This document shows positions 1-8,611 of a stretch of 40,180 nt of DNA, in pieces. Source of the DNA: a virus. Position numbers and translations under genes: made by a program. Position 1 is the first letter of the stretch, and the number at the start of each line of letters is the position of its first letter. The notes below the pieces were generated by a model. The model was not told the origin of the DNA, made no database searches, and was given only the letters and a program-made list of their open reading frames with translations. Location of the stretch: positions 1 through 40,180 of the IMG/VR virus record IMGVR_UViG_3300010883_022905; one strand, 5' to 3'.

Positions 1-237
1 ATATGCAAAGCGGAATCTTTAAGAGTTAAGAACATTGGTGAATATTATCTTTTACGTCCCGCTCACGAAAAGATTGAAGATGGAAATGTAAATATTTTTG
101 ATTATACAAGTAGTGATGATATATTGACAGCTGACAGTTTAAGTAAGTATCTAGATAGTTTAGGACACTTAGACTTGAACTTTGACAAACACCCGGGCAA
201 AATTATTGAAGATATTGACACTAAATCTAAAAAATAA
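1..237 (+). CDS. C-terminal fragment of an unknown protein
   Basis: Frame 1 is open from the first base to a TAA at 235-237, giving the last 78 residues of a protein whose start lies before the window. The segment is hydrophilic and ends in a Lys-rich tail (DTKSKK). No family motif is recognisable. It ends 10 bases before the next start, so it is probably the upstream member of the same operon as the glycan genes. That it is coding is inferred from the open frame, the gene spacing and the AAAGGA ribosome site that follows its stop codon. Confidence 0.7.
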   Translation: MCKAESLRVKNIGEYYLLRPAHEKIEDGNVNIFDYTSSDDILTADSLSKYLDSLGHLDLNFDKHPGKIIEDIDTKSKK

Positions 238-247
238 AGGAACAGCA

Positions 248-1255
248 ATGATAGAAAGTAAAAAAGATTATATCCATTTAGAAACCAAAGCTTTTAGCGC
301 AGGTAATCTCGATACTCTTCGTATTGATACTAAAGACTGGAATGTTCTTTTTGATAAATCTTTAAAGTACAGTTACTTGACTTTAAATGATAAAATGATG
401 GTAACTGAGTTACCATTTAGATTTGAGCCTATGGCTTTAAAAAGTATTATTAACTATGAAGCAACAGAAAAAGCAAAGACTTATATAGCTAACAAAACAT
501 TTAAAAACAAGTCACTCCATAGAATGATCAAGTCTCACTTTTTCTCAATAGATCAGAATGCTTATGCACTAGCTCAACTTAGTAATTACTTTAAAGCAGT
601 TGGGAAATCAAATCGCAATGTGACTAAAGAGAAAGCACATGGCTTTGGCGAGATGGCACAAATAGTTTACGAAATAATAAATTCAAATATTGAAAGTCAC
701 GTTGAGGGCGAAGTGTTTGAATTTGGATGTTTCACAGGGATAGGTACAGCAAAACTATCAATAGCTTCAAATTTCATAGGTAAGAAACTATACACTTTTG
801 ATAGTTTTCAAGGACTACCTGGTGAACATTACTTCGAAGGTGAGCAAAAAACAATTTATTGCGAAAAAGATTATTGTGCATCAAAAGATTTAGTTGAGCG
901 AAATATTGCATTGCATGGTATACCTGATGATGTAGTACTGATCGAGGGTTACTTTTCTAATTCACTTGAAACTTTTTTTAAAAAGAACGAAGACATTAAG
1001 ATCGCAGCTTGTTTTATTGATGTTGATATTGCAAAATCAATTGATGAATGTCTAGATTTTGTAATTCCTCGACTTTCTCCAGGTTCAATATTGGCAATGC
1101 ATGAGTATAACGATCAAGACAATTTTAAAACACTACAAAAACATAATTTATTTAATAGTGAACTCTATGAAATTTACACAGTCAATCATAACGGAGACAT
1201 AAGCGAAGATTTAAATTCAAACTTATATGGGTGCGGAATACTTCGTAAAAAATAA
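248..1255 (+). CDS. TylF-like SAM-dependent O-methyltransferase
   Basis: A 335-residue protein whose second half is a class I methyltransferase of the TylF/macrocin O-methyltransferase type. The SAM-binding motif EFGCFTGIGTA begins near residue 158 and is followed by the typical YTFDSFQGLPG signature. Further on come a FIDVDIAKS strand and RLSPGSILAMHEY, matching the family's metal-site and motif III region. The first ~140 residues have no recognised domain. The ATG at 248 is preferred to an in-frame TTG at 182 because AAAGGA lies just upstream at 237-242 and the TTG start would overlap the previous gene. In a glycan cluster it probably methylates a sugar hydroxyl; the substrate is not known. 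Confidence 0.85.
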   Translation: MIESKKDYIHLETKAFSAGNLDTLRIDTKDWNVLFDKSLKYSYLTLNDKMMVTELPFRFEPMALKSIINYEATEKAKTYIANKTFKNKSLHRMIKSHFFSIDQNAYALAQLSNYFKAVGKSNRNVTKEKAHGFGEMAQIVYEIINSNIESHVEGEVFEFGCFTGIGTAKLSIASNFIGKKLYTFDSFQGLPGEHYFEGEQKTIYCEKDYCASKDLVERNIALHGIPDDVVLIEGYFSNSLETFFKKNEDIKIAACFIDVDIAKSIDECLDFVIPRLSPGSILAMHEYNDQDNFKTLQKHNLFNSELYEIYTVNHNGDISEDLNSNLYGCGILRKK

Positions 1256-1262
1256 AACTACT

Positions 1263-2024
1263 ATGACTATGATAAGTAAAAACACTATCAGTAAAGATTG
1301 CAAAATCAATAAAATCAATAACCCGTATAGTATATGGGTTATTGACAACTTTCTAACTGAAGGTATATTAGATAAAATACATCAACACTGGCCGTCTAGT
1401 AACGATTTAAGGTGGATATCAGGTTACAAAACAATAAATGGAAAAAAGAATATTCTTGAAGAAGGTCTACTAGCAATAAGTAAAATAAGTGACATTCCCA
1501 CACCCATTCAAAGTATATTTAATTTTTTCCATACAGACGAATTTACACACTATGTTCAAGCGTTGACCTGTCATAAACAATTAGTCAGTGATACTTCAAT
1601 GAGGTGGTCAGGTTTAAGAATAATGTTACCAGGGTCAAGTCAAAAAATACACAGTGACGCAAGAATTCATCCTGAAAACAAATTAAGGAAAGAAATAACA
1701 TGTTTGCTTTACCTGAATAAAGAGTATCAAAAAACTAAAGACACAGGGTGTTTAGAAATCTGGGATGATTCTATGACAAATTGCGTACACGAGATAGAGC
1801 CTTTAAATAATAGATTGGTTTTATTCGTAAATAATGACAAAGCTTATCATGGTGTACCGTTTGTTAAAACAGAAAGAAAAGCGATAACTTGGAGCATATT
1901 AACAAAGCAAGCTGCAACTTCAACACGTTCAAAAGCACTTTTTGTAAGTAGACCTCAAGATGATAAAAAGATTGGCCAATTAGGTTTGGAAAGAGCGTAC
2001 ATAAAAGATAAGGTGGTAAAATGA
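1263..2024 (+). CDS. 2OG-Fe(II) oxygenase, prolyl-hydroxylase-like
   Basis: A 253-residue protein with the jelly-roll iron-dioxygenase signature: H130-x-D132 (in KIHSDAR), a distal H196 (in AYHGVPF) and R205 about nine residues later, as expected for 2-oxoglutarate binding. The spacing LLYLN...GCLEIW...NNRLVLF fits the 2OG-Fe(II) superfamily. The start is ambiguous: an ATG at 1227 lies inside the previous gene, while ATGs at 1263 and 1269 follow its stop, and 1263 is chosen here. The stop overlaps the next start in an ATGA. It is probably a hydroxylase of a sugar or nucleotide-sugar intermediate. A protein substrate cannot be excluded. Confidence 0.8.
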   Translation: MTMISKNTISKDCKINKINNPYSIWVIDNFLTEGILDKIHQHWPSSNDLRWISGYKTINGKKNILEEGLLAISKISDIPTPIQSIFNFFHTDEFTHYVQALTCHKQLVSDTSMRWSGLRIMLPGSSQKIHSDARIHPENKLRKEITCLLYLNKEYQKTKDTGCLEIWDDSMTNCVHEIEPLNNRLVLFVNNDKAYHGVPFVKTERKAITWSILTKQAATSTRSKALFVSRPQDDKKIGQLGLERAYIKDKVVK

Positions 2025-3163
2025 AATATCCAATGTTTAAAGTTCATATTAATTCTGAAGAAGCTATAGAAGGTTTGACAAAAGTTTTAAATTCAGGTTT
2101 TTTTAATGAAGGTGCTCAGGTAAGCGAGTTTTCAGAAAAATTATCTAAAAAAATGGGTTATGAAAACATAATAATGACAAATAGTTGCACAAGCGCACTA
2201 ACAATGGCGCTAAAGTTGTCAAATGTAGGCTACGAAGATGAGGTAGTTACAACTTCAATGACATGTCTAGCAACAAACACTCCAATATTAAACTTAGGCG
2301 CTAAGGTTGTCTGGGCAGATATAGACCCTAATACAGGAAATATCTGCCCAGACTCTGTCGCAAAAAAAATAACATCAAAGACGAAAGCAGTTATGTGTGT
2401 TAATTGGGCAGGATTACCTTGTGACTTAGAAAGGCTTCTAGTAATATGTGAAGAAAATAACATAAAACTAATTCAAGATGCAGCACATGCTTTTGGTGCA
2501 AAGTACAAAAATAAAGATGTATCATTTTATGCTGATTATACTTGTTTCAGTTTTCAAGCAATTAAACACATGACAACTGGTGATGGTGGCGCTTTAATTT
2601 GCAAGTCAAGTGAAGATGCTACAAGAGCAAAAAAAATGAAATGGTTCGGTTTAGATCGTGAAGGCTCAAAAGATAAGAATGGTGAATGGAAAGGTCAGCG
2701 ATGGCATCTAGATGTTGAAGAAGCAGGATATAAGTTCAATATGAACAATATAACAGCTTCAATCGGTCTTACACAAATAAAGTATATTGATAAGATACTG
2801 ACTAGCCACAAGAATAATGCAGAAACATATAACAAACTATTTAGTATAAATAGTAAAATAAAACCTTTAGTATATCCTAAGGTTTCAGAACCATCTTTTT
2901 GGGTTTACACAATGATACTCGATGAAAGTATTGATAGAGACAGACTTCTAGAAAGACTAAATAATGCATCAATTGGTGCAGGCTTGGTGCATATACCTAA
3001 TCATAATTACACATGTTTTGCAGATAGTTTTGAAAATAATACACTAACAGGTGTAGAATACTTTAATAACCACCAAATATCTTTACCTTGCGGCTGGTGG
3101 CTGTCAAAAGATGATATTCAATTCATAGCAAGTACAATGTTAACAATGATAAGTGATGATTAA
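2021..3163 (+). CDS. DegT/DnrJ/EryC1/StrS-family PLP aminotransferase
   Basis: A 380-residue fold-type I aminotransferase of the sugar-aminotransferase family. Visible marks are TNSCTSAL near residue 53 (cofactor phosphate pocket), the IQDAAHAFGA motif at 151-160 with D153 and H156, and the catalytic lysine K182 in SFQAIKHMTTGDGG. The family transfers an amino group from glutamate to the keto carbon of a nucleotide-linked sugar. A strong AAGGTGG ribosome site precedes the ATG, which overlaps the previous stop by 4 bases. It probably makes an amino sugar that the acetyltransferase at 4497 could then acylate. The exact sugar is unknown. Confidence 0.92.
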   Translation: MKYPMFKVHINSEEAIEGLTKVLNSGFFNEGAQVSEFSEKLSKKMGYENIIMTNSCTSALTMALKLSNVGYEDEVVTTSMTCLATNTPILNLGAKVVWADIDPNTGNICPDSVAKKITSKTKAVMCVNWAGLPCDLERLLVICEENNIKLIQDAAHAFGAKYKNKDVSFYADYTCFSFQAIKHMTTGDGGALICKSSEDATRAKKMKWFGLDREGSKDKNGEWKGQRWHLDVEEAGYKFNMNNITASIGLTQIKYIDKILTSHKNNAETYNKLFSINSKIKPLVYPKVSEPSFWVYTMILDESIDRDRLLERLNNASIGAGLVHIPNHNYTCFADSFENNTLTGVEYFNNHQISLPCGWWLSKDDIQFIASTMLTMISDD

Positions 3164-4469
3164 GTTAAAGAACATATTTAATGCTTTTACACAAATGACT
3201 ATAGCTGATACAAAGTTATCTATCGATCCATGGATTACAAATGGAATTTATCACGGTTCTTGGCATTTAGATCCAAAAATTAACATAGCACACTCAAAGA
3301 ATTTTTTAAAAAGTACTGAATACTGCATTGTATCACATATTCATGAAGATCATTTTGATATTGCAGCTATTAAACAACTTTCAAAAAAATGTAAGATCAT
3401 ACTACCCAATCTCTGGCCAAATAATATTGTATCTAAAAGAAAATTACCTGGTAGGGAAATAATACTTGTTGATTTAAACGAACCGTATCGTTTAAAAGAT
3501 AATATAATAATAACTTTTATTGAACCTATGAACGGACAGGGTCACCTGATTAACAATAAAAAACCAGATAATAGTGACAACATTGTTTTAGATACAGGTA
3601 TATTGATAGAAAGTGATGATAAAAAAATATTACTTCTATGTGATAATTTTCCTTGGGATTTTAAAAAGTTAAGCTTAGAAACTAAAGATAATATAAAAGA
3701 TTGTGAAATGATATTTTTACCTTTTAATTCTTTTGCTGATGATTTTCCAATATGCTTTGACAACTTTAGTCAAAGTGAAAAATTAAAGATATCAACAAAG
3801 AGAAACAACCTAAGACTAGAAAAAATTACAGAATTTGTTAATTTTTTTACTCCAAAGTATGTTATACCTTACTCTTCTGATTTTTTTATAAAAGGTAAGC
3901 GTGCTAAAGAATTTGATACTTGCCATCCAGATATTTATAAATCTAGACATCTTTTTGCAAAAGAATTAAGCAAACACACAAGATCAAATATACTAGCAAT
4001 ATCAAACAATCAAACAATTGAAGTAACGAAAAAGTTAACACATATCACTGGTGATTATATAGAAAATAACTTCAGTCAAATTTGTGAAAATTTATTTTCA
4101 AACAAACCAAATGAAATTCATGAACCTGTTAACCGCGAAACTATCGACAGATTAATTCATATGTCTTCTGTAAACATGTTTGACAAAATGAAAAAATTAA
4201 ATTTAAAATCTAGTTGGTCAATTCAATTAGAGCTATCAGATCAAGAAAATAGAATTATTACAATTGATCCAGAAAGAAAGCTTACATTTGAGGGCATAAA
4301 TGATAGCAAGTATTTAAGATGCATTATTGATTCTGGACATTTGTCTGCATTGTTAAATTTTAAATCACACTGGGACAATGAAAGAATCTCATACAATCTA
4401 ACTTGGAAAAGATCAATTAATGAATATGAACCTAACATTAATAAGGCGATTAATTTCTTACACATATAG
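3156..4469 (+). CDS. Metallo-beta-lactamase-fold protein, CMP-sialate hydroxylase-like
   Basis: A 437-residue protein with the MBL metal motif H61-x-H63-x-D65-H66 (SHIHEDHFD), preceded by the DPWITNG strand typical of UlaG-like and CMAH-like proteins. The C-terminal ~120 residues (LRCIIDSGHLSALLNF, then HWDNERIS) resemble the lipid-transfer-like tail seen in CMP-N-acetylneuraminate hydroxylase relatives. No N-terminal Rieske cluster motif is present, so it is not a full CMAH. An ATG at 3156 is preferred to the GTG at 3153; both overlap the aminotransferase gene. Its context between sugar-modifying genes suggests action on an activated sugar acid or nucleotide sugar, which is inference. Confidence 0.75.
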   Translation: MIKLKNIFNAFTQMTIADTKLSIDPWITNGIYHGSWHLDPKINIAHSKNFLKSTEYCIVSHIHEDHFDIAAIKQLSKKCKIILPNLWPNNIVSKRKLPGREIILVDLNEPYRLKDNIIITFIEPMNGQGHLINNKKPDNSDNIVLDTGILIESDDKKILLLCDNFPWDFKKLSLETKDNIKDCEMIFLPFNSFADDFPICFDNFSQSEKLKISTKRNNLRLEKITEFVNFFTPKYVIPYSSDFFIKGKRAKEFDTCHPDIYKSRHLFAKELSKHTRSNILAISNNQTIEVTKKLTHITGDYIENNFSQICENLFSNKPNEIHEPVNRETIDRLIHMSSVNMFDKMKKLNLKSSWSIQLELSDQENRIITIDPERKLTFEGINDSKYLRCIIDSGHLSALLNFKSHWDNERISYNLTWKRSINEYEPNINKAINFLHI

Positions 4470-4496
4470 CGCAATTTAAGGATAGATAACTGAAAT

Positions 4497-5009
4497 ATGA
4501 ATAAAAAATTTTATTTAAGACAGGTAAATGATTTAGACCACAGTTGGCTAGTTGAGCTACACAATGATCCTCTAGTTCTTAAAAACATAACAAATCCTAC
4601 GCCCATAACACTACAACATCATTTAAAGTGGTGGGAAACAATAGATAACAAGAAAGAAATTAGAAATATTTTCTGTATAGACAATCAACGGGTTGGTTTT
4701 TGTAAGTTTTATAAAATTGATTATATTAACAAACACTGTGTTTTAGGTGCTGATATTCATATAAATTATCGAGGTATGGGTTATGCAAATAAAATGTGGA
4801 ATTTAATGTTAGACTATTGTTATGAAAATTTAGACTTACACCGTGTAGGTTTAACAACAGCGGCCTATAATAAGATAGGCCAACATGTTTATAGGAAAGT
4901 AGGCTTTAAAGTAGAGGGACATATTAAAGAATCTTTACTTAGAGACAGCATATATTACGATCAAATTTGTATGTATCATTTAAAAAATTGGAAAAGAGAG
5001 GTGAGATAA
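4497..5009 (+). CDS. GNAT N-acetyltransferase (RimJ/PseH-like)
   Basis: A 170-residue GCN5-related acetyltransferase. The acetyl-CoA loop is YRGMGYA at 91-97, followed by a helix and the family's VYRKVGFKVEGHIKE pattern near the C-terminus. The N-terminal LRQVNDLDHSWLVELHNDP is typical of the RimJ/RimL and PseH subgroup. An AAGGA ribosome site lies in the 27-base gap before the ATG, and the stop shares a base with the next start (TAATG). Downstream of a sugar aminotransferase, the natural reading is N-acetylation of the new amino group, as PseH does in pseudaminic acid synthesis. The substrate is inferred from position only. Confidence 0.88.
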   Translation: MNKKFYLRQVNDLDHSWLVELHNDPLVLKNITNPTPITLQHHLKWWETIDNKKEIRNIFCIDNQRVGFCKFYKIDYINKHCVLGADIHINYRGMGYANKMWNLMLDYCYENLDLHRVGLTTAAYNKIGQHVYRKVGFKVEGHIKESLLRDSIYYDQICMYHLKNWKREVR

Positions 5010-5800
5010 TGTTACAAATAGGCATACCTTGTGGCAGAAATTGTGAAAGTTATGTAAATTTTCTTCTGTATACGATAGAAAAGACAATTGACATAAATAC
5101 TGTTGAGATTATTTTAGCAATTAATGACGATGATGTGCAGTTAAATATTTTGCAGAAAGTTGCAAAAAAATATAAAAACATTAAATTCTTAGATGCTAGA
5201 AACAAAGGAGGTTTTTCGCTAGGACACTCTTATGCACTTGATAGGTTACTATATACTTTTGATAGTAGATATGCAATGTTCATTGACTGCGACATTGCAA
5301 TGTTAACAAATGACTGGGACAAAAAGCTATTAGCAGAAATGACAGATGATACAGTTATAGTAGGTTCTGAATATGATGGTGCAAAATATTTAGGCTTCCC
5401 AAATACTACATTCTGTTTGTTTGATGTGCAAGCACTCAAAGAAAAAAATATATCTTTTAGTCTTCCTGAACAAAAACATATAATTGTAGACGAGAAAAAT
5501 AGTTATATATTTGGCAGGGCGGCTGGTGAAAAAATCATGCTTGACACTGGGTGGGAACTAGTATACAAGTTAAAAAGTGCAGGTTTAAAAGGCATACCAA
5601 TGAAACTAGTTTCGCCTAGAATACCCGAAACAATACCCTATATGAAGTTTATGAAAAATGACATGAGGGGAGAAAGCTATCAATTAAAAAATGAACCAGT
5701 TTGTACACATATAGGACGGTCTTACACACGTAGTTTCGAAGATCCTATTGTAGTGTTATGGAGAAAAAGAGTGAAGGAGTGGTTAAATGGGCAAGACTGA
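5009..5800 (+). CDS. GT-A-type glycosyltransferase
   Basis: A 263-residue protein with the shape of a family-2-like GT-A glycosyltransferase: an opening strand LQIGIPCGRN, a VEIILAINDDD strand, and a metal-binding D93-C-D95 in MFIDCDIAML. The family transfers a sugar from a nucleotide donor using a divalent metal held by the DxD motif. The ATG at 5009, after a GAGAGGTGA ribosome site and sharing one base with the previous stop, is better than the in-frame ATG at 4967, which would overlap the acetyltransferase. No membrane segment is seen, so it is cytosolic or peripheral. Donor and acceptor are unknown. Confidence 0.78.
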   Translation: MLQIGIPCGRNCESYVNFLLYTIEKTIDINTVEIILAINDDDVQLNILQKVAKKYKNIKFLDARNKGGFSLGHSYALDRLLYTFDSRYAMFIDCDIAMLTNDWDKKLLAEMTDDTVIVGSEYDGAKYLGFPNTTFCLFDVQALKEKNISFSLPEQKHIIVDEKNSYIFGRAAGEKIMLDTGWELVYKLKSAGLKGIPMKLVSPRIPETIPYMKFMKNDMRGESYQLKNEPVCTHIGRSYTRSFEDPIVVLWRKRVKEWLNGQD

Positions 5801-6428
5801 TCCGTATTTAGTAGATTTTTATTTATCATTGTTGGGCCAGGAAAGTTACGAATCAGCTGGTTTTTTTGGCCAGTCAAATGATAACTTCTTAACTGCTAAC
5901 TTAAATTGTAAAAATAAAAAATATTTTGATTTAAGCTTAGACAATTGGAATATTAATGATTTACCGTATAACATAGAAGAAAAGTTTGATCTTATAGTAT
6001 GTACACGATGCTGCTATTTTGCCAAAAATCCAGAAGCAGTATTAGAATCATTTTCTAGCATGCTAAAAAAAGACGGAAAAATACTTGTTGACTGGGGTTT
6101 AGGTGATCATTGGCGTTTTGAAGATTTTAAAGTAGGTTGGGTAAAAAATGAAGAACAAGAATGGTGCTATAAAGAGGATAATTTTTTATGGTCGACAATC
6201 TGGCATGATTCATTTAGTAGTAGCCCAGAGGTTAAAAAATTTAAAGAGATGATTAAGCCATTCGGATACAATGAAGATTTAAGTAGTATAATAAAGAAAG
6301 AGGTACCTGTTGTTTTGAATATTGAAAGCTTGATAGCAAAGAAAACTTTTAGAAATATAAAATATTCAATTATGTCGCTTTGGCCTGATGCTCCTCAAAT
6401 GTATATTGCTTTAGTTTTGGGGAACTAA
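5787..6428 (+). CDS. Class I SAM methyltransferase-like protein with weak motif I
   Basis: A 213-residue protein resembling the methyltransferase type 11 family in its middle: EKFDLIVCTRCCYFAKNPEAVLESF, then MLKKDGKILVDWGLGDHW, which match motifs IV to VI. The usual glycine-rich SAM loop should come earlier but is not recognisable in the FLTANLNCKNKKYFDLSL stretch, so activity is uncertain. A good AAGGAG site (5774-5779) precedes the ATG. The gene overlaps the previous one by 14 bases and shares a base with the next. It may be a sugar or ulosonate methyltransferase, or a degenerate accessory protein. Confidence 0.65.
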   Translation: MGKTDPYLVDFYLSLLGQESYESAGFFGQSNDNFLTANLNCKNKKYFDLSLDNWNINDLPYNIEEKFDLIVCTRCCYFAKNPEAVLESFSSMLKKDGKILVDWGLGDHWRFEDFKVGWVKNEEQEWCYKEDNFLWSTIWHDSFSSSPEVKKFKEMIKPFGYNEDLSSIIKKEVPVVLNIESLIAKKTFRNIKYSIMSLWPDAPQMYIALVLGN

Positions 6429-7471
6429 TGAATAATTTAAATTTTGTCTTAACAGGCATGACATCCTTGAGATACTTTATACCGCTTGTTATTGCAGCAA
6501 AAAAGAGGAACATCACAAGTGTTTTTTATTTAGCCAATCATAACGGAAAATACAACTCAGTCAGACTTCCAGAAAACTTAAATTATTTGATGCAGATGTC
6601 AACTTTTTTAGAAATAAGATTTGAAGAATACAGTGATATAAATAGCTCAGTCGGTCCTGTTTTTCAAATTGAAGGTGACGGCTGGGAAGGTAGTAATACT
6701 AACTCAGGGAAGAAAATAGCGATAACATATATGTCAGACTACGCAATGAATGGCAGTTATCAAAAATATATTGAAAAAGTAGATCACGTTTTATTCCCAT
6801 CAAGAAAATTAGCTGAAGCTTATAATTGCAAAAGTCCTAAAAACATTTATGTTGGATCTCCAAAGTATGATTTTAAAATGTCTTCACGCGAAGAAATATG
6901 CAAAAAATACGGTTTAGACTCAAAAGATAGTTTTGTATTATATGCTTTTCCAAAAATTAGAGACAATAATGACGTAAATACAGCGACTATCGTAAATGAA
7001 GTTAAAAAAAGAGGCTTTAAGCTAATTTGCAAATCAAGACTTAAAGACACAATACCTGAAAAAGAAAAGGAGTATTTTGATAGTATATTCTACGATGTTA
7101 GCTGGTATCCACATACAACAATGGAGCTATTAAGCATATCAAACTTTTTAATAAACTTTGAGTCAACAACTTCAAAAGAGGCAATTCTTTTAAGAAAACC
7201 AATTTTAGATTTTAAGGTGAAACCATCTTCGAATAGCACGGGAGAGCGAATAGCAACATTTAGATTCTTGTATGATTATGCGTTTTATAGAAATATAAAT
7301 AAAGATGAAATTAATCAAGAAAACGTATCTAATGCTATAGACTTTCTTATGAATAAAAATAATACAAAACAAATTCAAGACTCCTTGTCAGAGTGTATAA
7401 AAAATGATTTTTTTGAAATTAAAGATACATGTAATAAAATTTTAGATATCGCATTCAATGTAAATCAATAA
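6428..7471 (+). CDS. GT-B-fold transferase, CDP-glycerol phosphotransferase-like
   Basis: A 347-residue protein with a two-domain GT-B layout: an N-terminal half starting LNFVLTGMTSLRYFIPL, then a C-terminal Rossmann-like half from about residue 170 (SFVLYAFPKIRDNNDV). A late motif, FLINFESTTSKEAILLRKP, resembles the donor-binding region of CDP-glycerol glycerophosphotransferases and UDP-GlcNAc 2-epimerase-fold enzymes. A cytidylyltransferase of the TagD type at 18990 could supply a CDP-linked donor, but the link is speculative. It is translationally coupled to the previous gene by a TAATG overlap. Confidence 0.6.
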   Translation: MNNLNFVLTGMTSLRYFIPLVIAAKKRNITSVFYLANHNGKYNSVRLPENLNYLMQMSTFLEIRFEEYSDINSSVGPVFQIEGDGWEGSNTNSGKKIAITYMSDYAMNGSYQKYIEKVDHVLFPSRKLAEAYNCKSPKNIYVGSPKYDFKMSSREEICKKYGLDSKDSFVLYAFPKIRDNNDVNTATIVNEVKKRGFKLICKSRLKDTIPEKEKEYFDSIFYDVSWYPHTTMELLSISNFLINFESTTSKEAILLRKPILDFKVKPSSNSTGERIATFRFLYDYAFYRNINKDEINQENVSNAIDFLMNKNNTKQIQDSLSECIKNDFFEIKDTCNKILDIAFNVNQ

Positions 7472-7492
7472 TTATTGTATTATTATAGGTCA

Positions 7493-8611
7493 ATGATGAG
7501 TGATAAATTAAACAAAACATTTAGCGGCTTTTCGCACAAAATATTCATAACAAACAAAAAGAAAAGTTTGCTTAAATCAAGATCAATAAAACAAGAAGAC
7601 GAAGTATTTAAAAACTTTAATAATGTAAAGTTTCCAAAAAATGCAATGGTTGAGCTGACAGCAGGGTGTAATCATTCCTGTGTTTTTTGCACAAATCCAA
7701 GAATGAGTATTAGTGGAAAAAATCTAGACATTGACTTGTATAGTAAATTTGTAAGTGATGCTGTAGCTTTGGGTTTAGAAGAAATAGGTTTTTATATGCG
7801 CGGAGAGCCTTTATTAGATAAAAGACTGGAGGAATTTGTACAAATAGCTTCAGACGGCGGCGTTAAGTATATCTACATAACAACTAATGGTGCATTAGCT
7901 GACATAGATAAAGTAAAAAAACTAGTCAATGCAGGTTTATCTAGTATTAAATTTTCAATCAACGCAGCAAGCAGAGAAAAATATAAACTCACGCATGGTA
8001 AAGATGAGTTTGATAAAGTTTTAAAAAACTTAAAAGATGTCTATGAATACAAAAACAAAGAAAAAAGCGATTTAAAAATAATGGCATCTTTTGTTGTAAC
8101 TAAATTTACAGAAGATGAAATAGAAGAATACAAAAAAGTTATCATTCCCTATGTAGACGATGCAAAAATTCTAGGTGTACACGGTCAAATGGGTCAAGCA
8201 TTGGAAGAATTAAAAATGCTGGAATCTACTAAGCTGACTGCTAATTTTGATAAAATAGACACATCAAAGCCCTGTCCGATGTTATGGAATAGAATTCATT
8301 TGACGCAAGACGGAATGTTATCTTTGTGTTGTGTAGACTACGATAATAATTTGATTTATGCAGACTTAAATAAAGAATCGTTAAAAGATGCATGGAATAA
8401 TCAAATAATTAGTGAAATGAGAAAGCGTCATATTGAAAAAACAATAGAAGGTACTTTATGTCACAAGTGCCTTTATGGTTCTAAAGACGCAATAAAACCA
8501 CTGCTGGAGCATGACTTTAAAAATAGAAAAAAATCTTTAGTTAAAAAGGGCGTAAAATCAGTTGTTGAAAGAATATTCAGTTTGAGAGACATCCATGATA
8601 AAAGTAAATGA
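7493..8611 (+). CDS. Radical SAM protein with SPASM-type C-terminal cysteines
   Basis: A 372-residue radical SAM enzyme. The 4Fe-4S motif C59-x3-C63-x2-C66 (GCNHSCVFC) is followed by MRGEPLLD, the GGE-like SAM strand, and ITTNGAL. The C-terminal region has the SPASM cysteine pattern (KPCPMLW, LSLCCVDYDN, TLCHKCLYG), which would hold an auxiliary cluster. ATGs at 7493 and 7496 follow a TATAGG stretch; a TTG at 7475 is also in frame. Radical SAM/SPASM enzymes make difficult C-H changes such as epimerisation, dehydrogenation or dehydration. Here the substrate is probably a sugar intermediate, given the cluster, but peptide modification is equally compatible with the domains. Confidence 0.88.
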   Translation: MMSDKLNKTFSGFSHKIFITNKKKSLLKSRSIKQEDEVFKNFNNVKFPKNAMVELTAGCNHSCVFCTNPRMSISGKNLDIDLYSKFVSDAVALGLEEIGFYMRGEPLLDKRLEEFVQIASDGGVKYIYITTNGALADIDKVKKLVNAGLSSIKFSINAASREKYKLTHGKDEFDKVLKNLKDVYEYKNKEKSDLKIMASFVVTKFTEDEIEEYKKVIIPYVDDAKILGVHGQMGQALEELKMLESTKLTANFDKIDTSKPCPMLWNRIHLTQDGMLSLCCVDYDNNLIYADLNKESLKDAWNNQIISEMRKRHIEKTIEGTLCHKCLYGSKDAIKPLLEHDFKNRKKSLVKKGVKSVVERIFSLRDIHDKSK

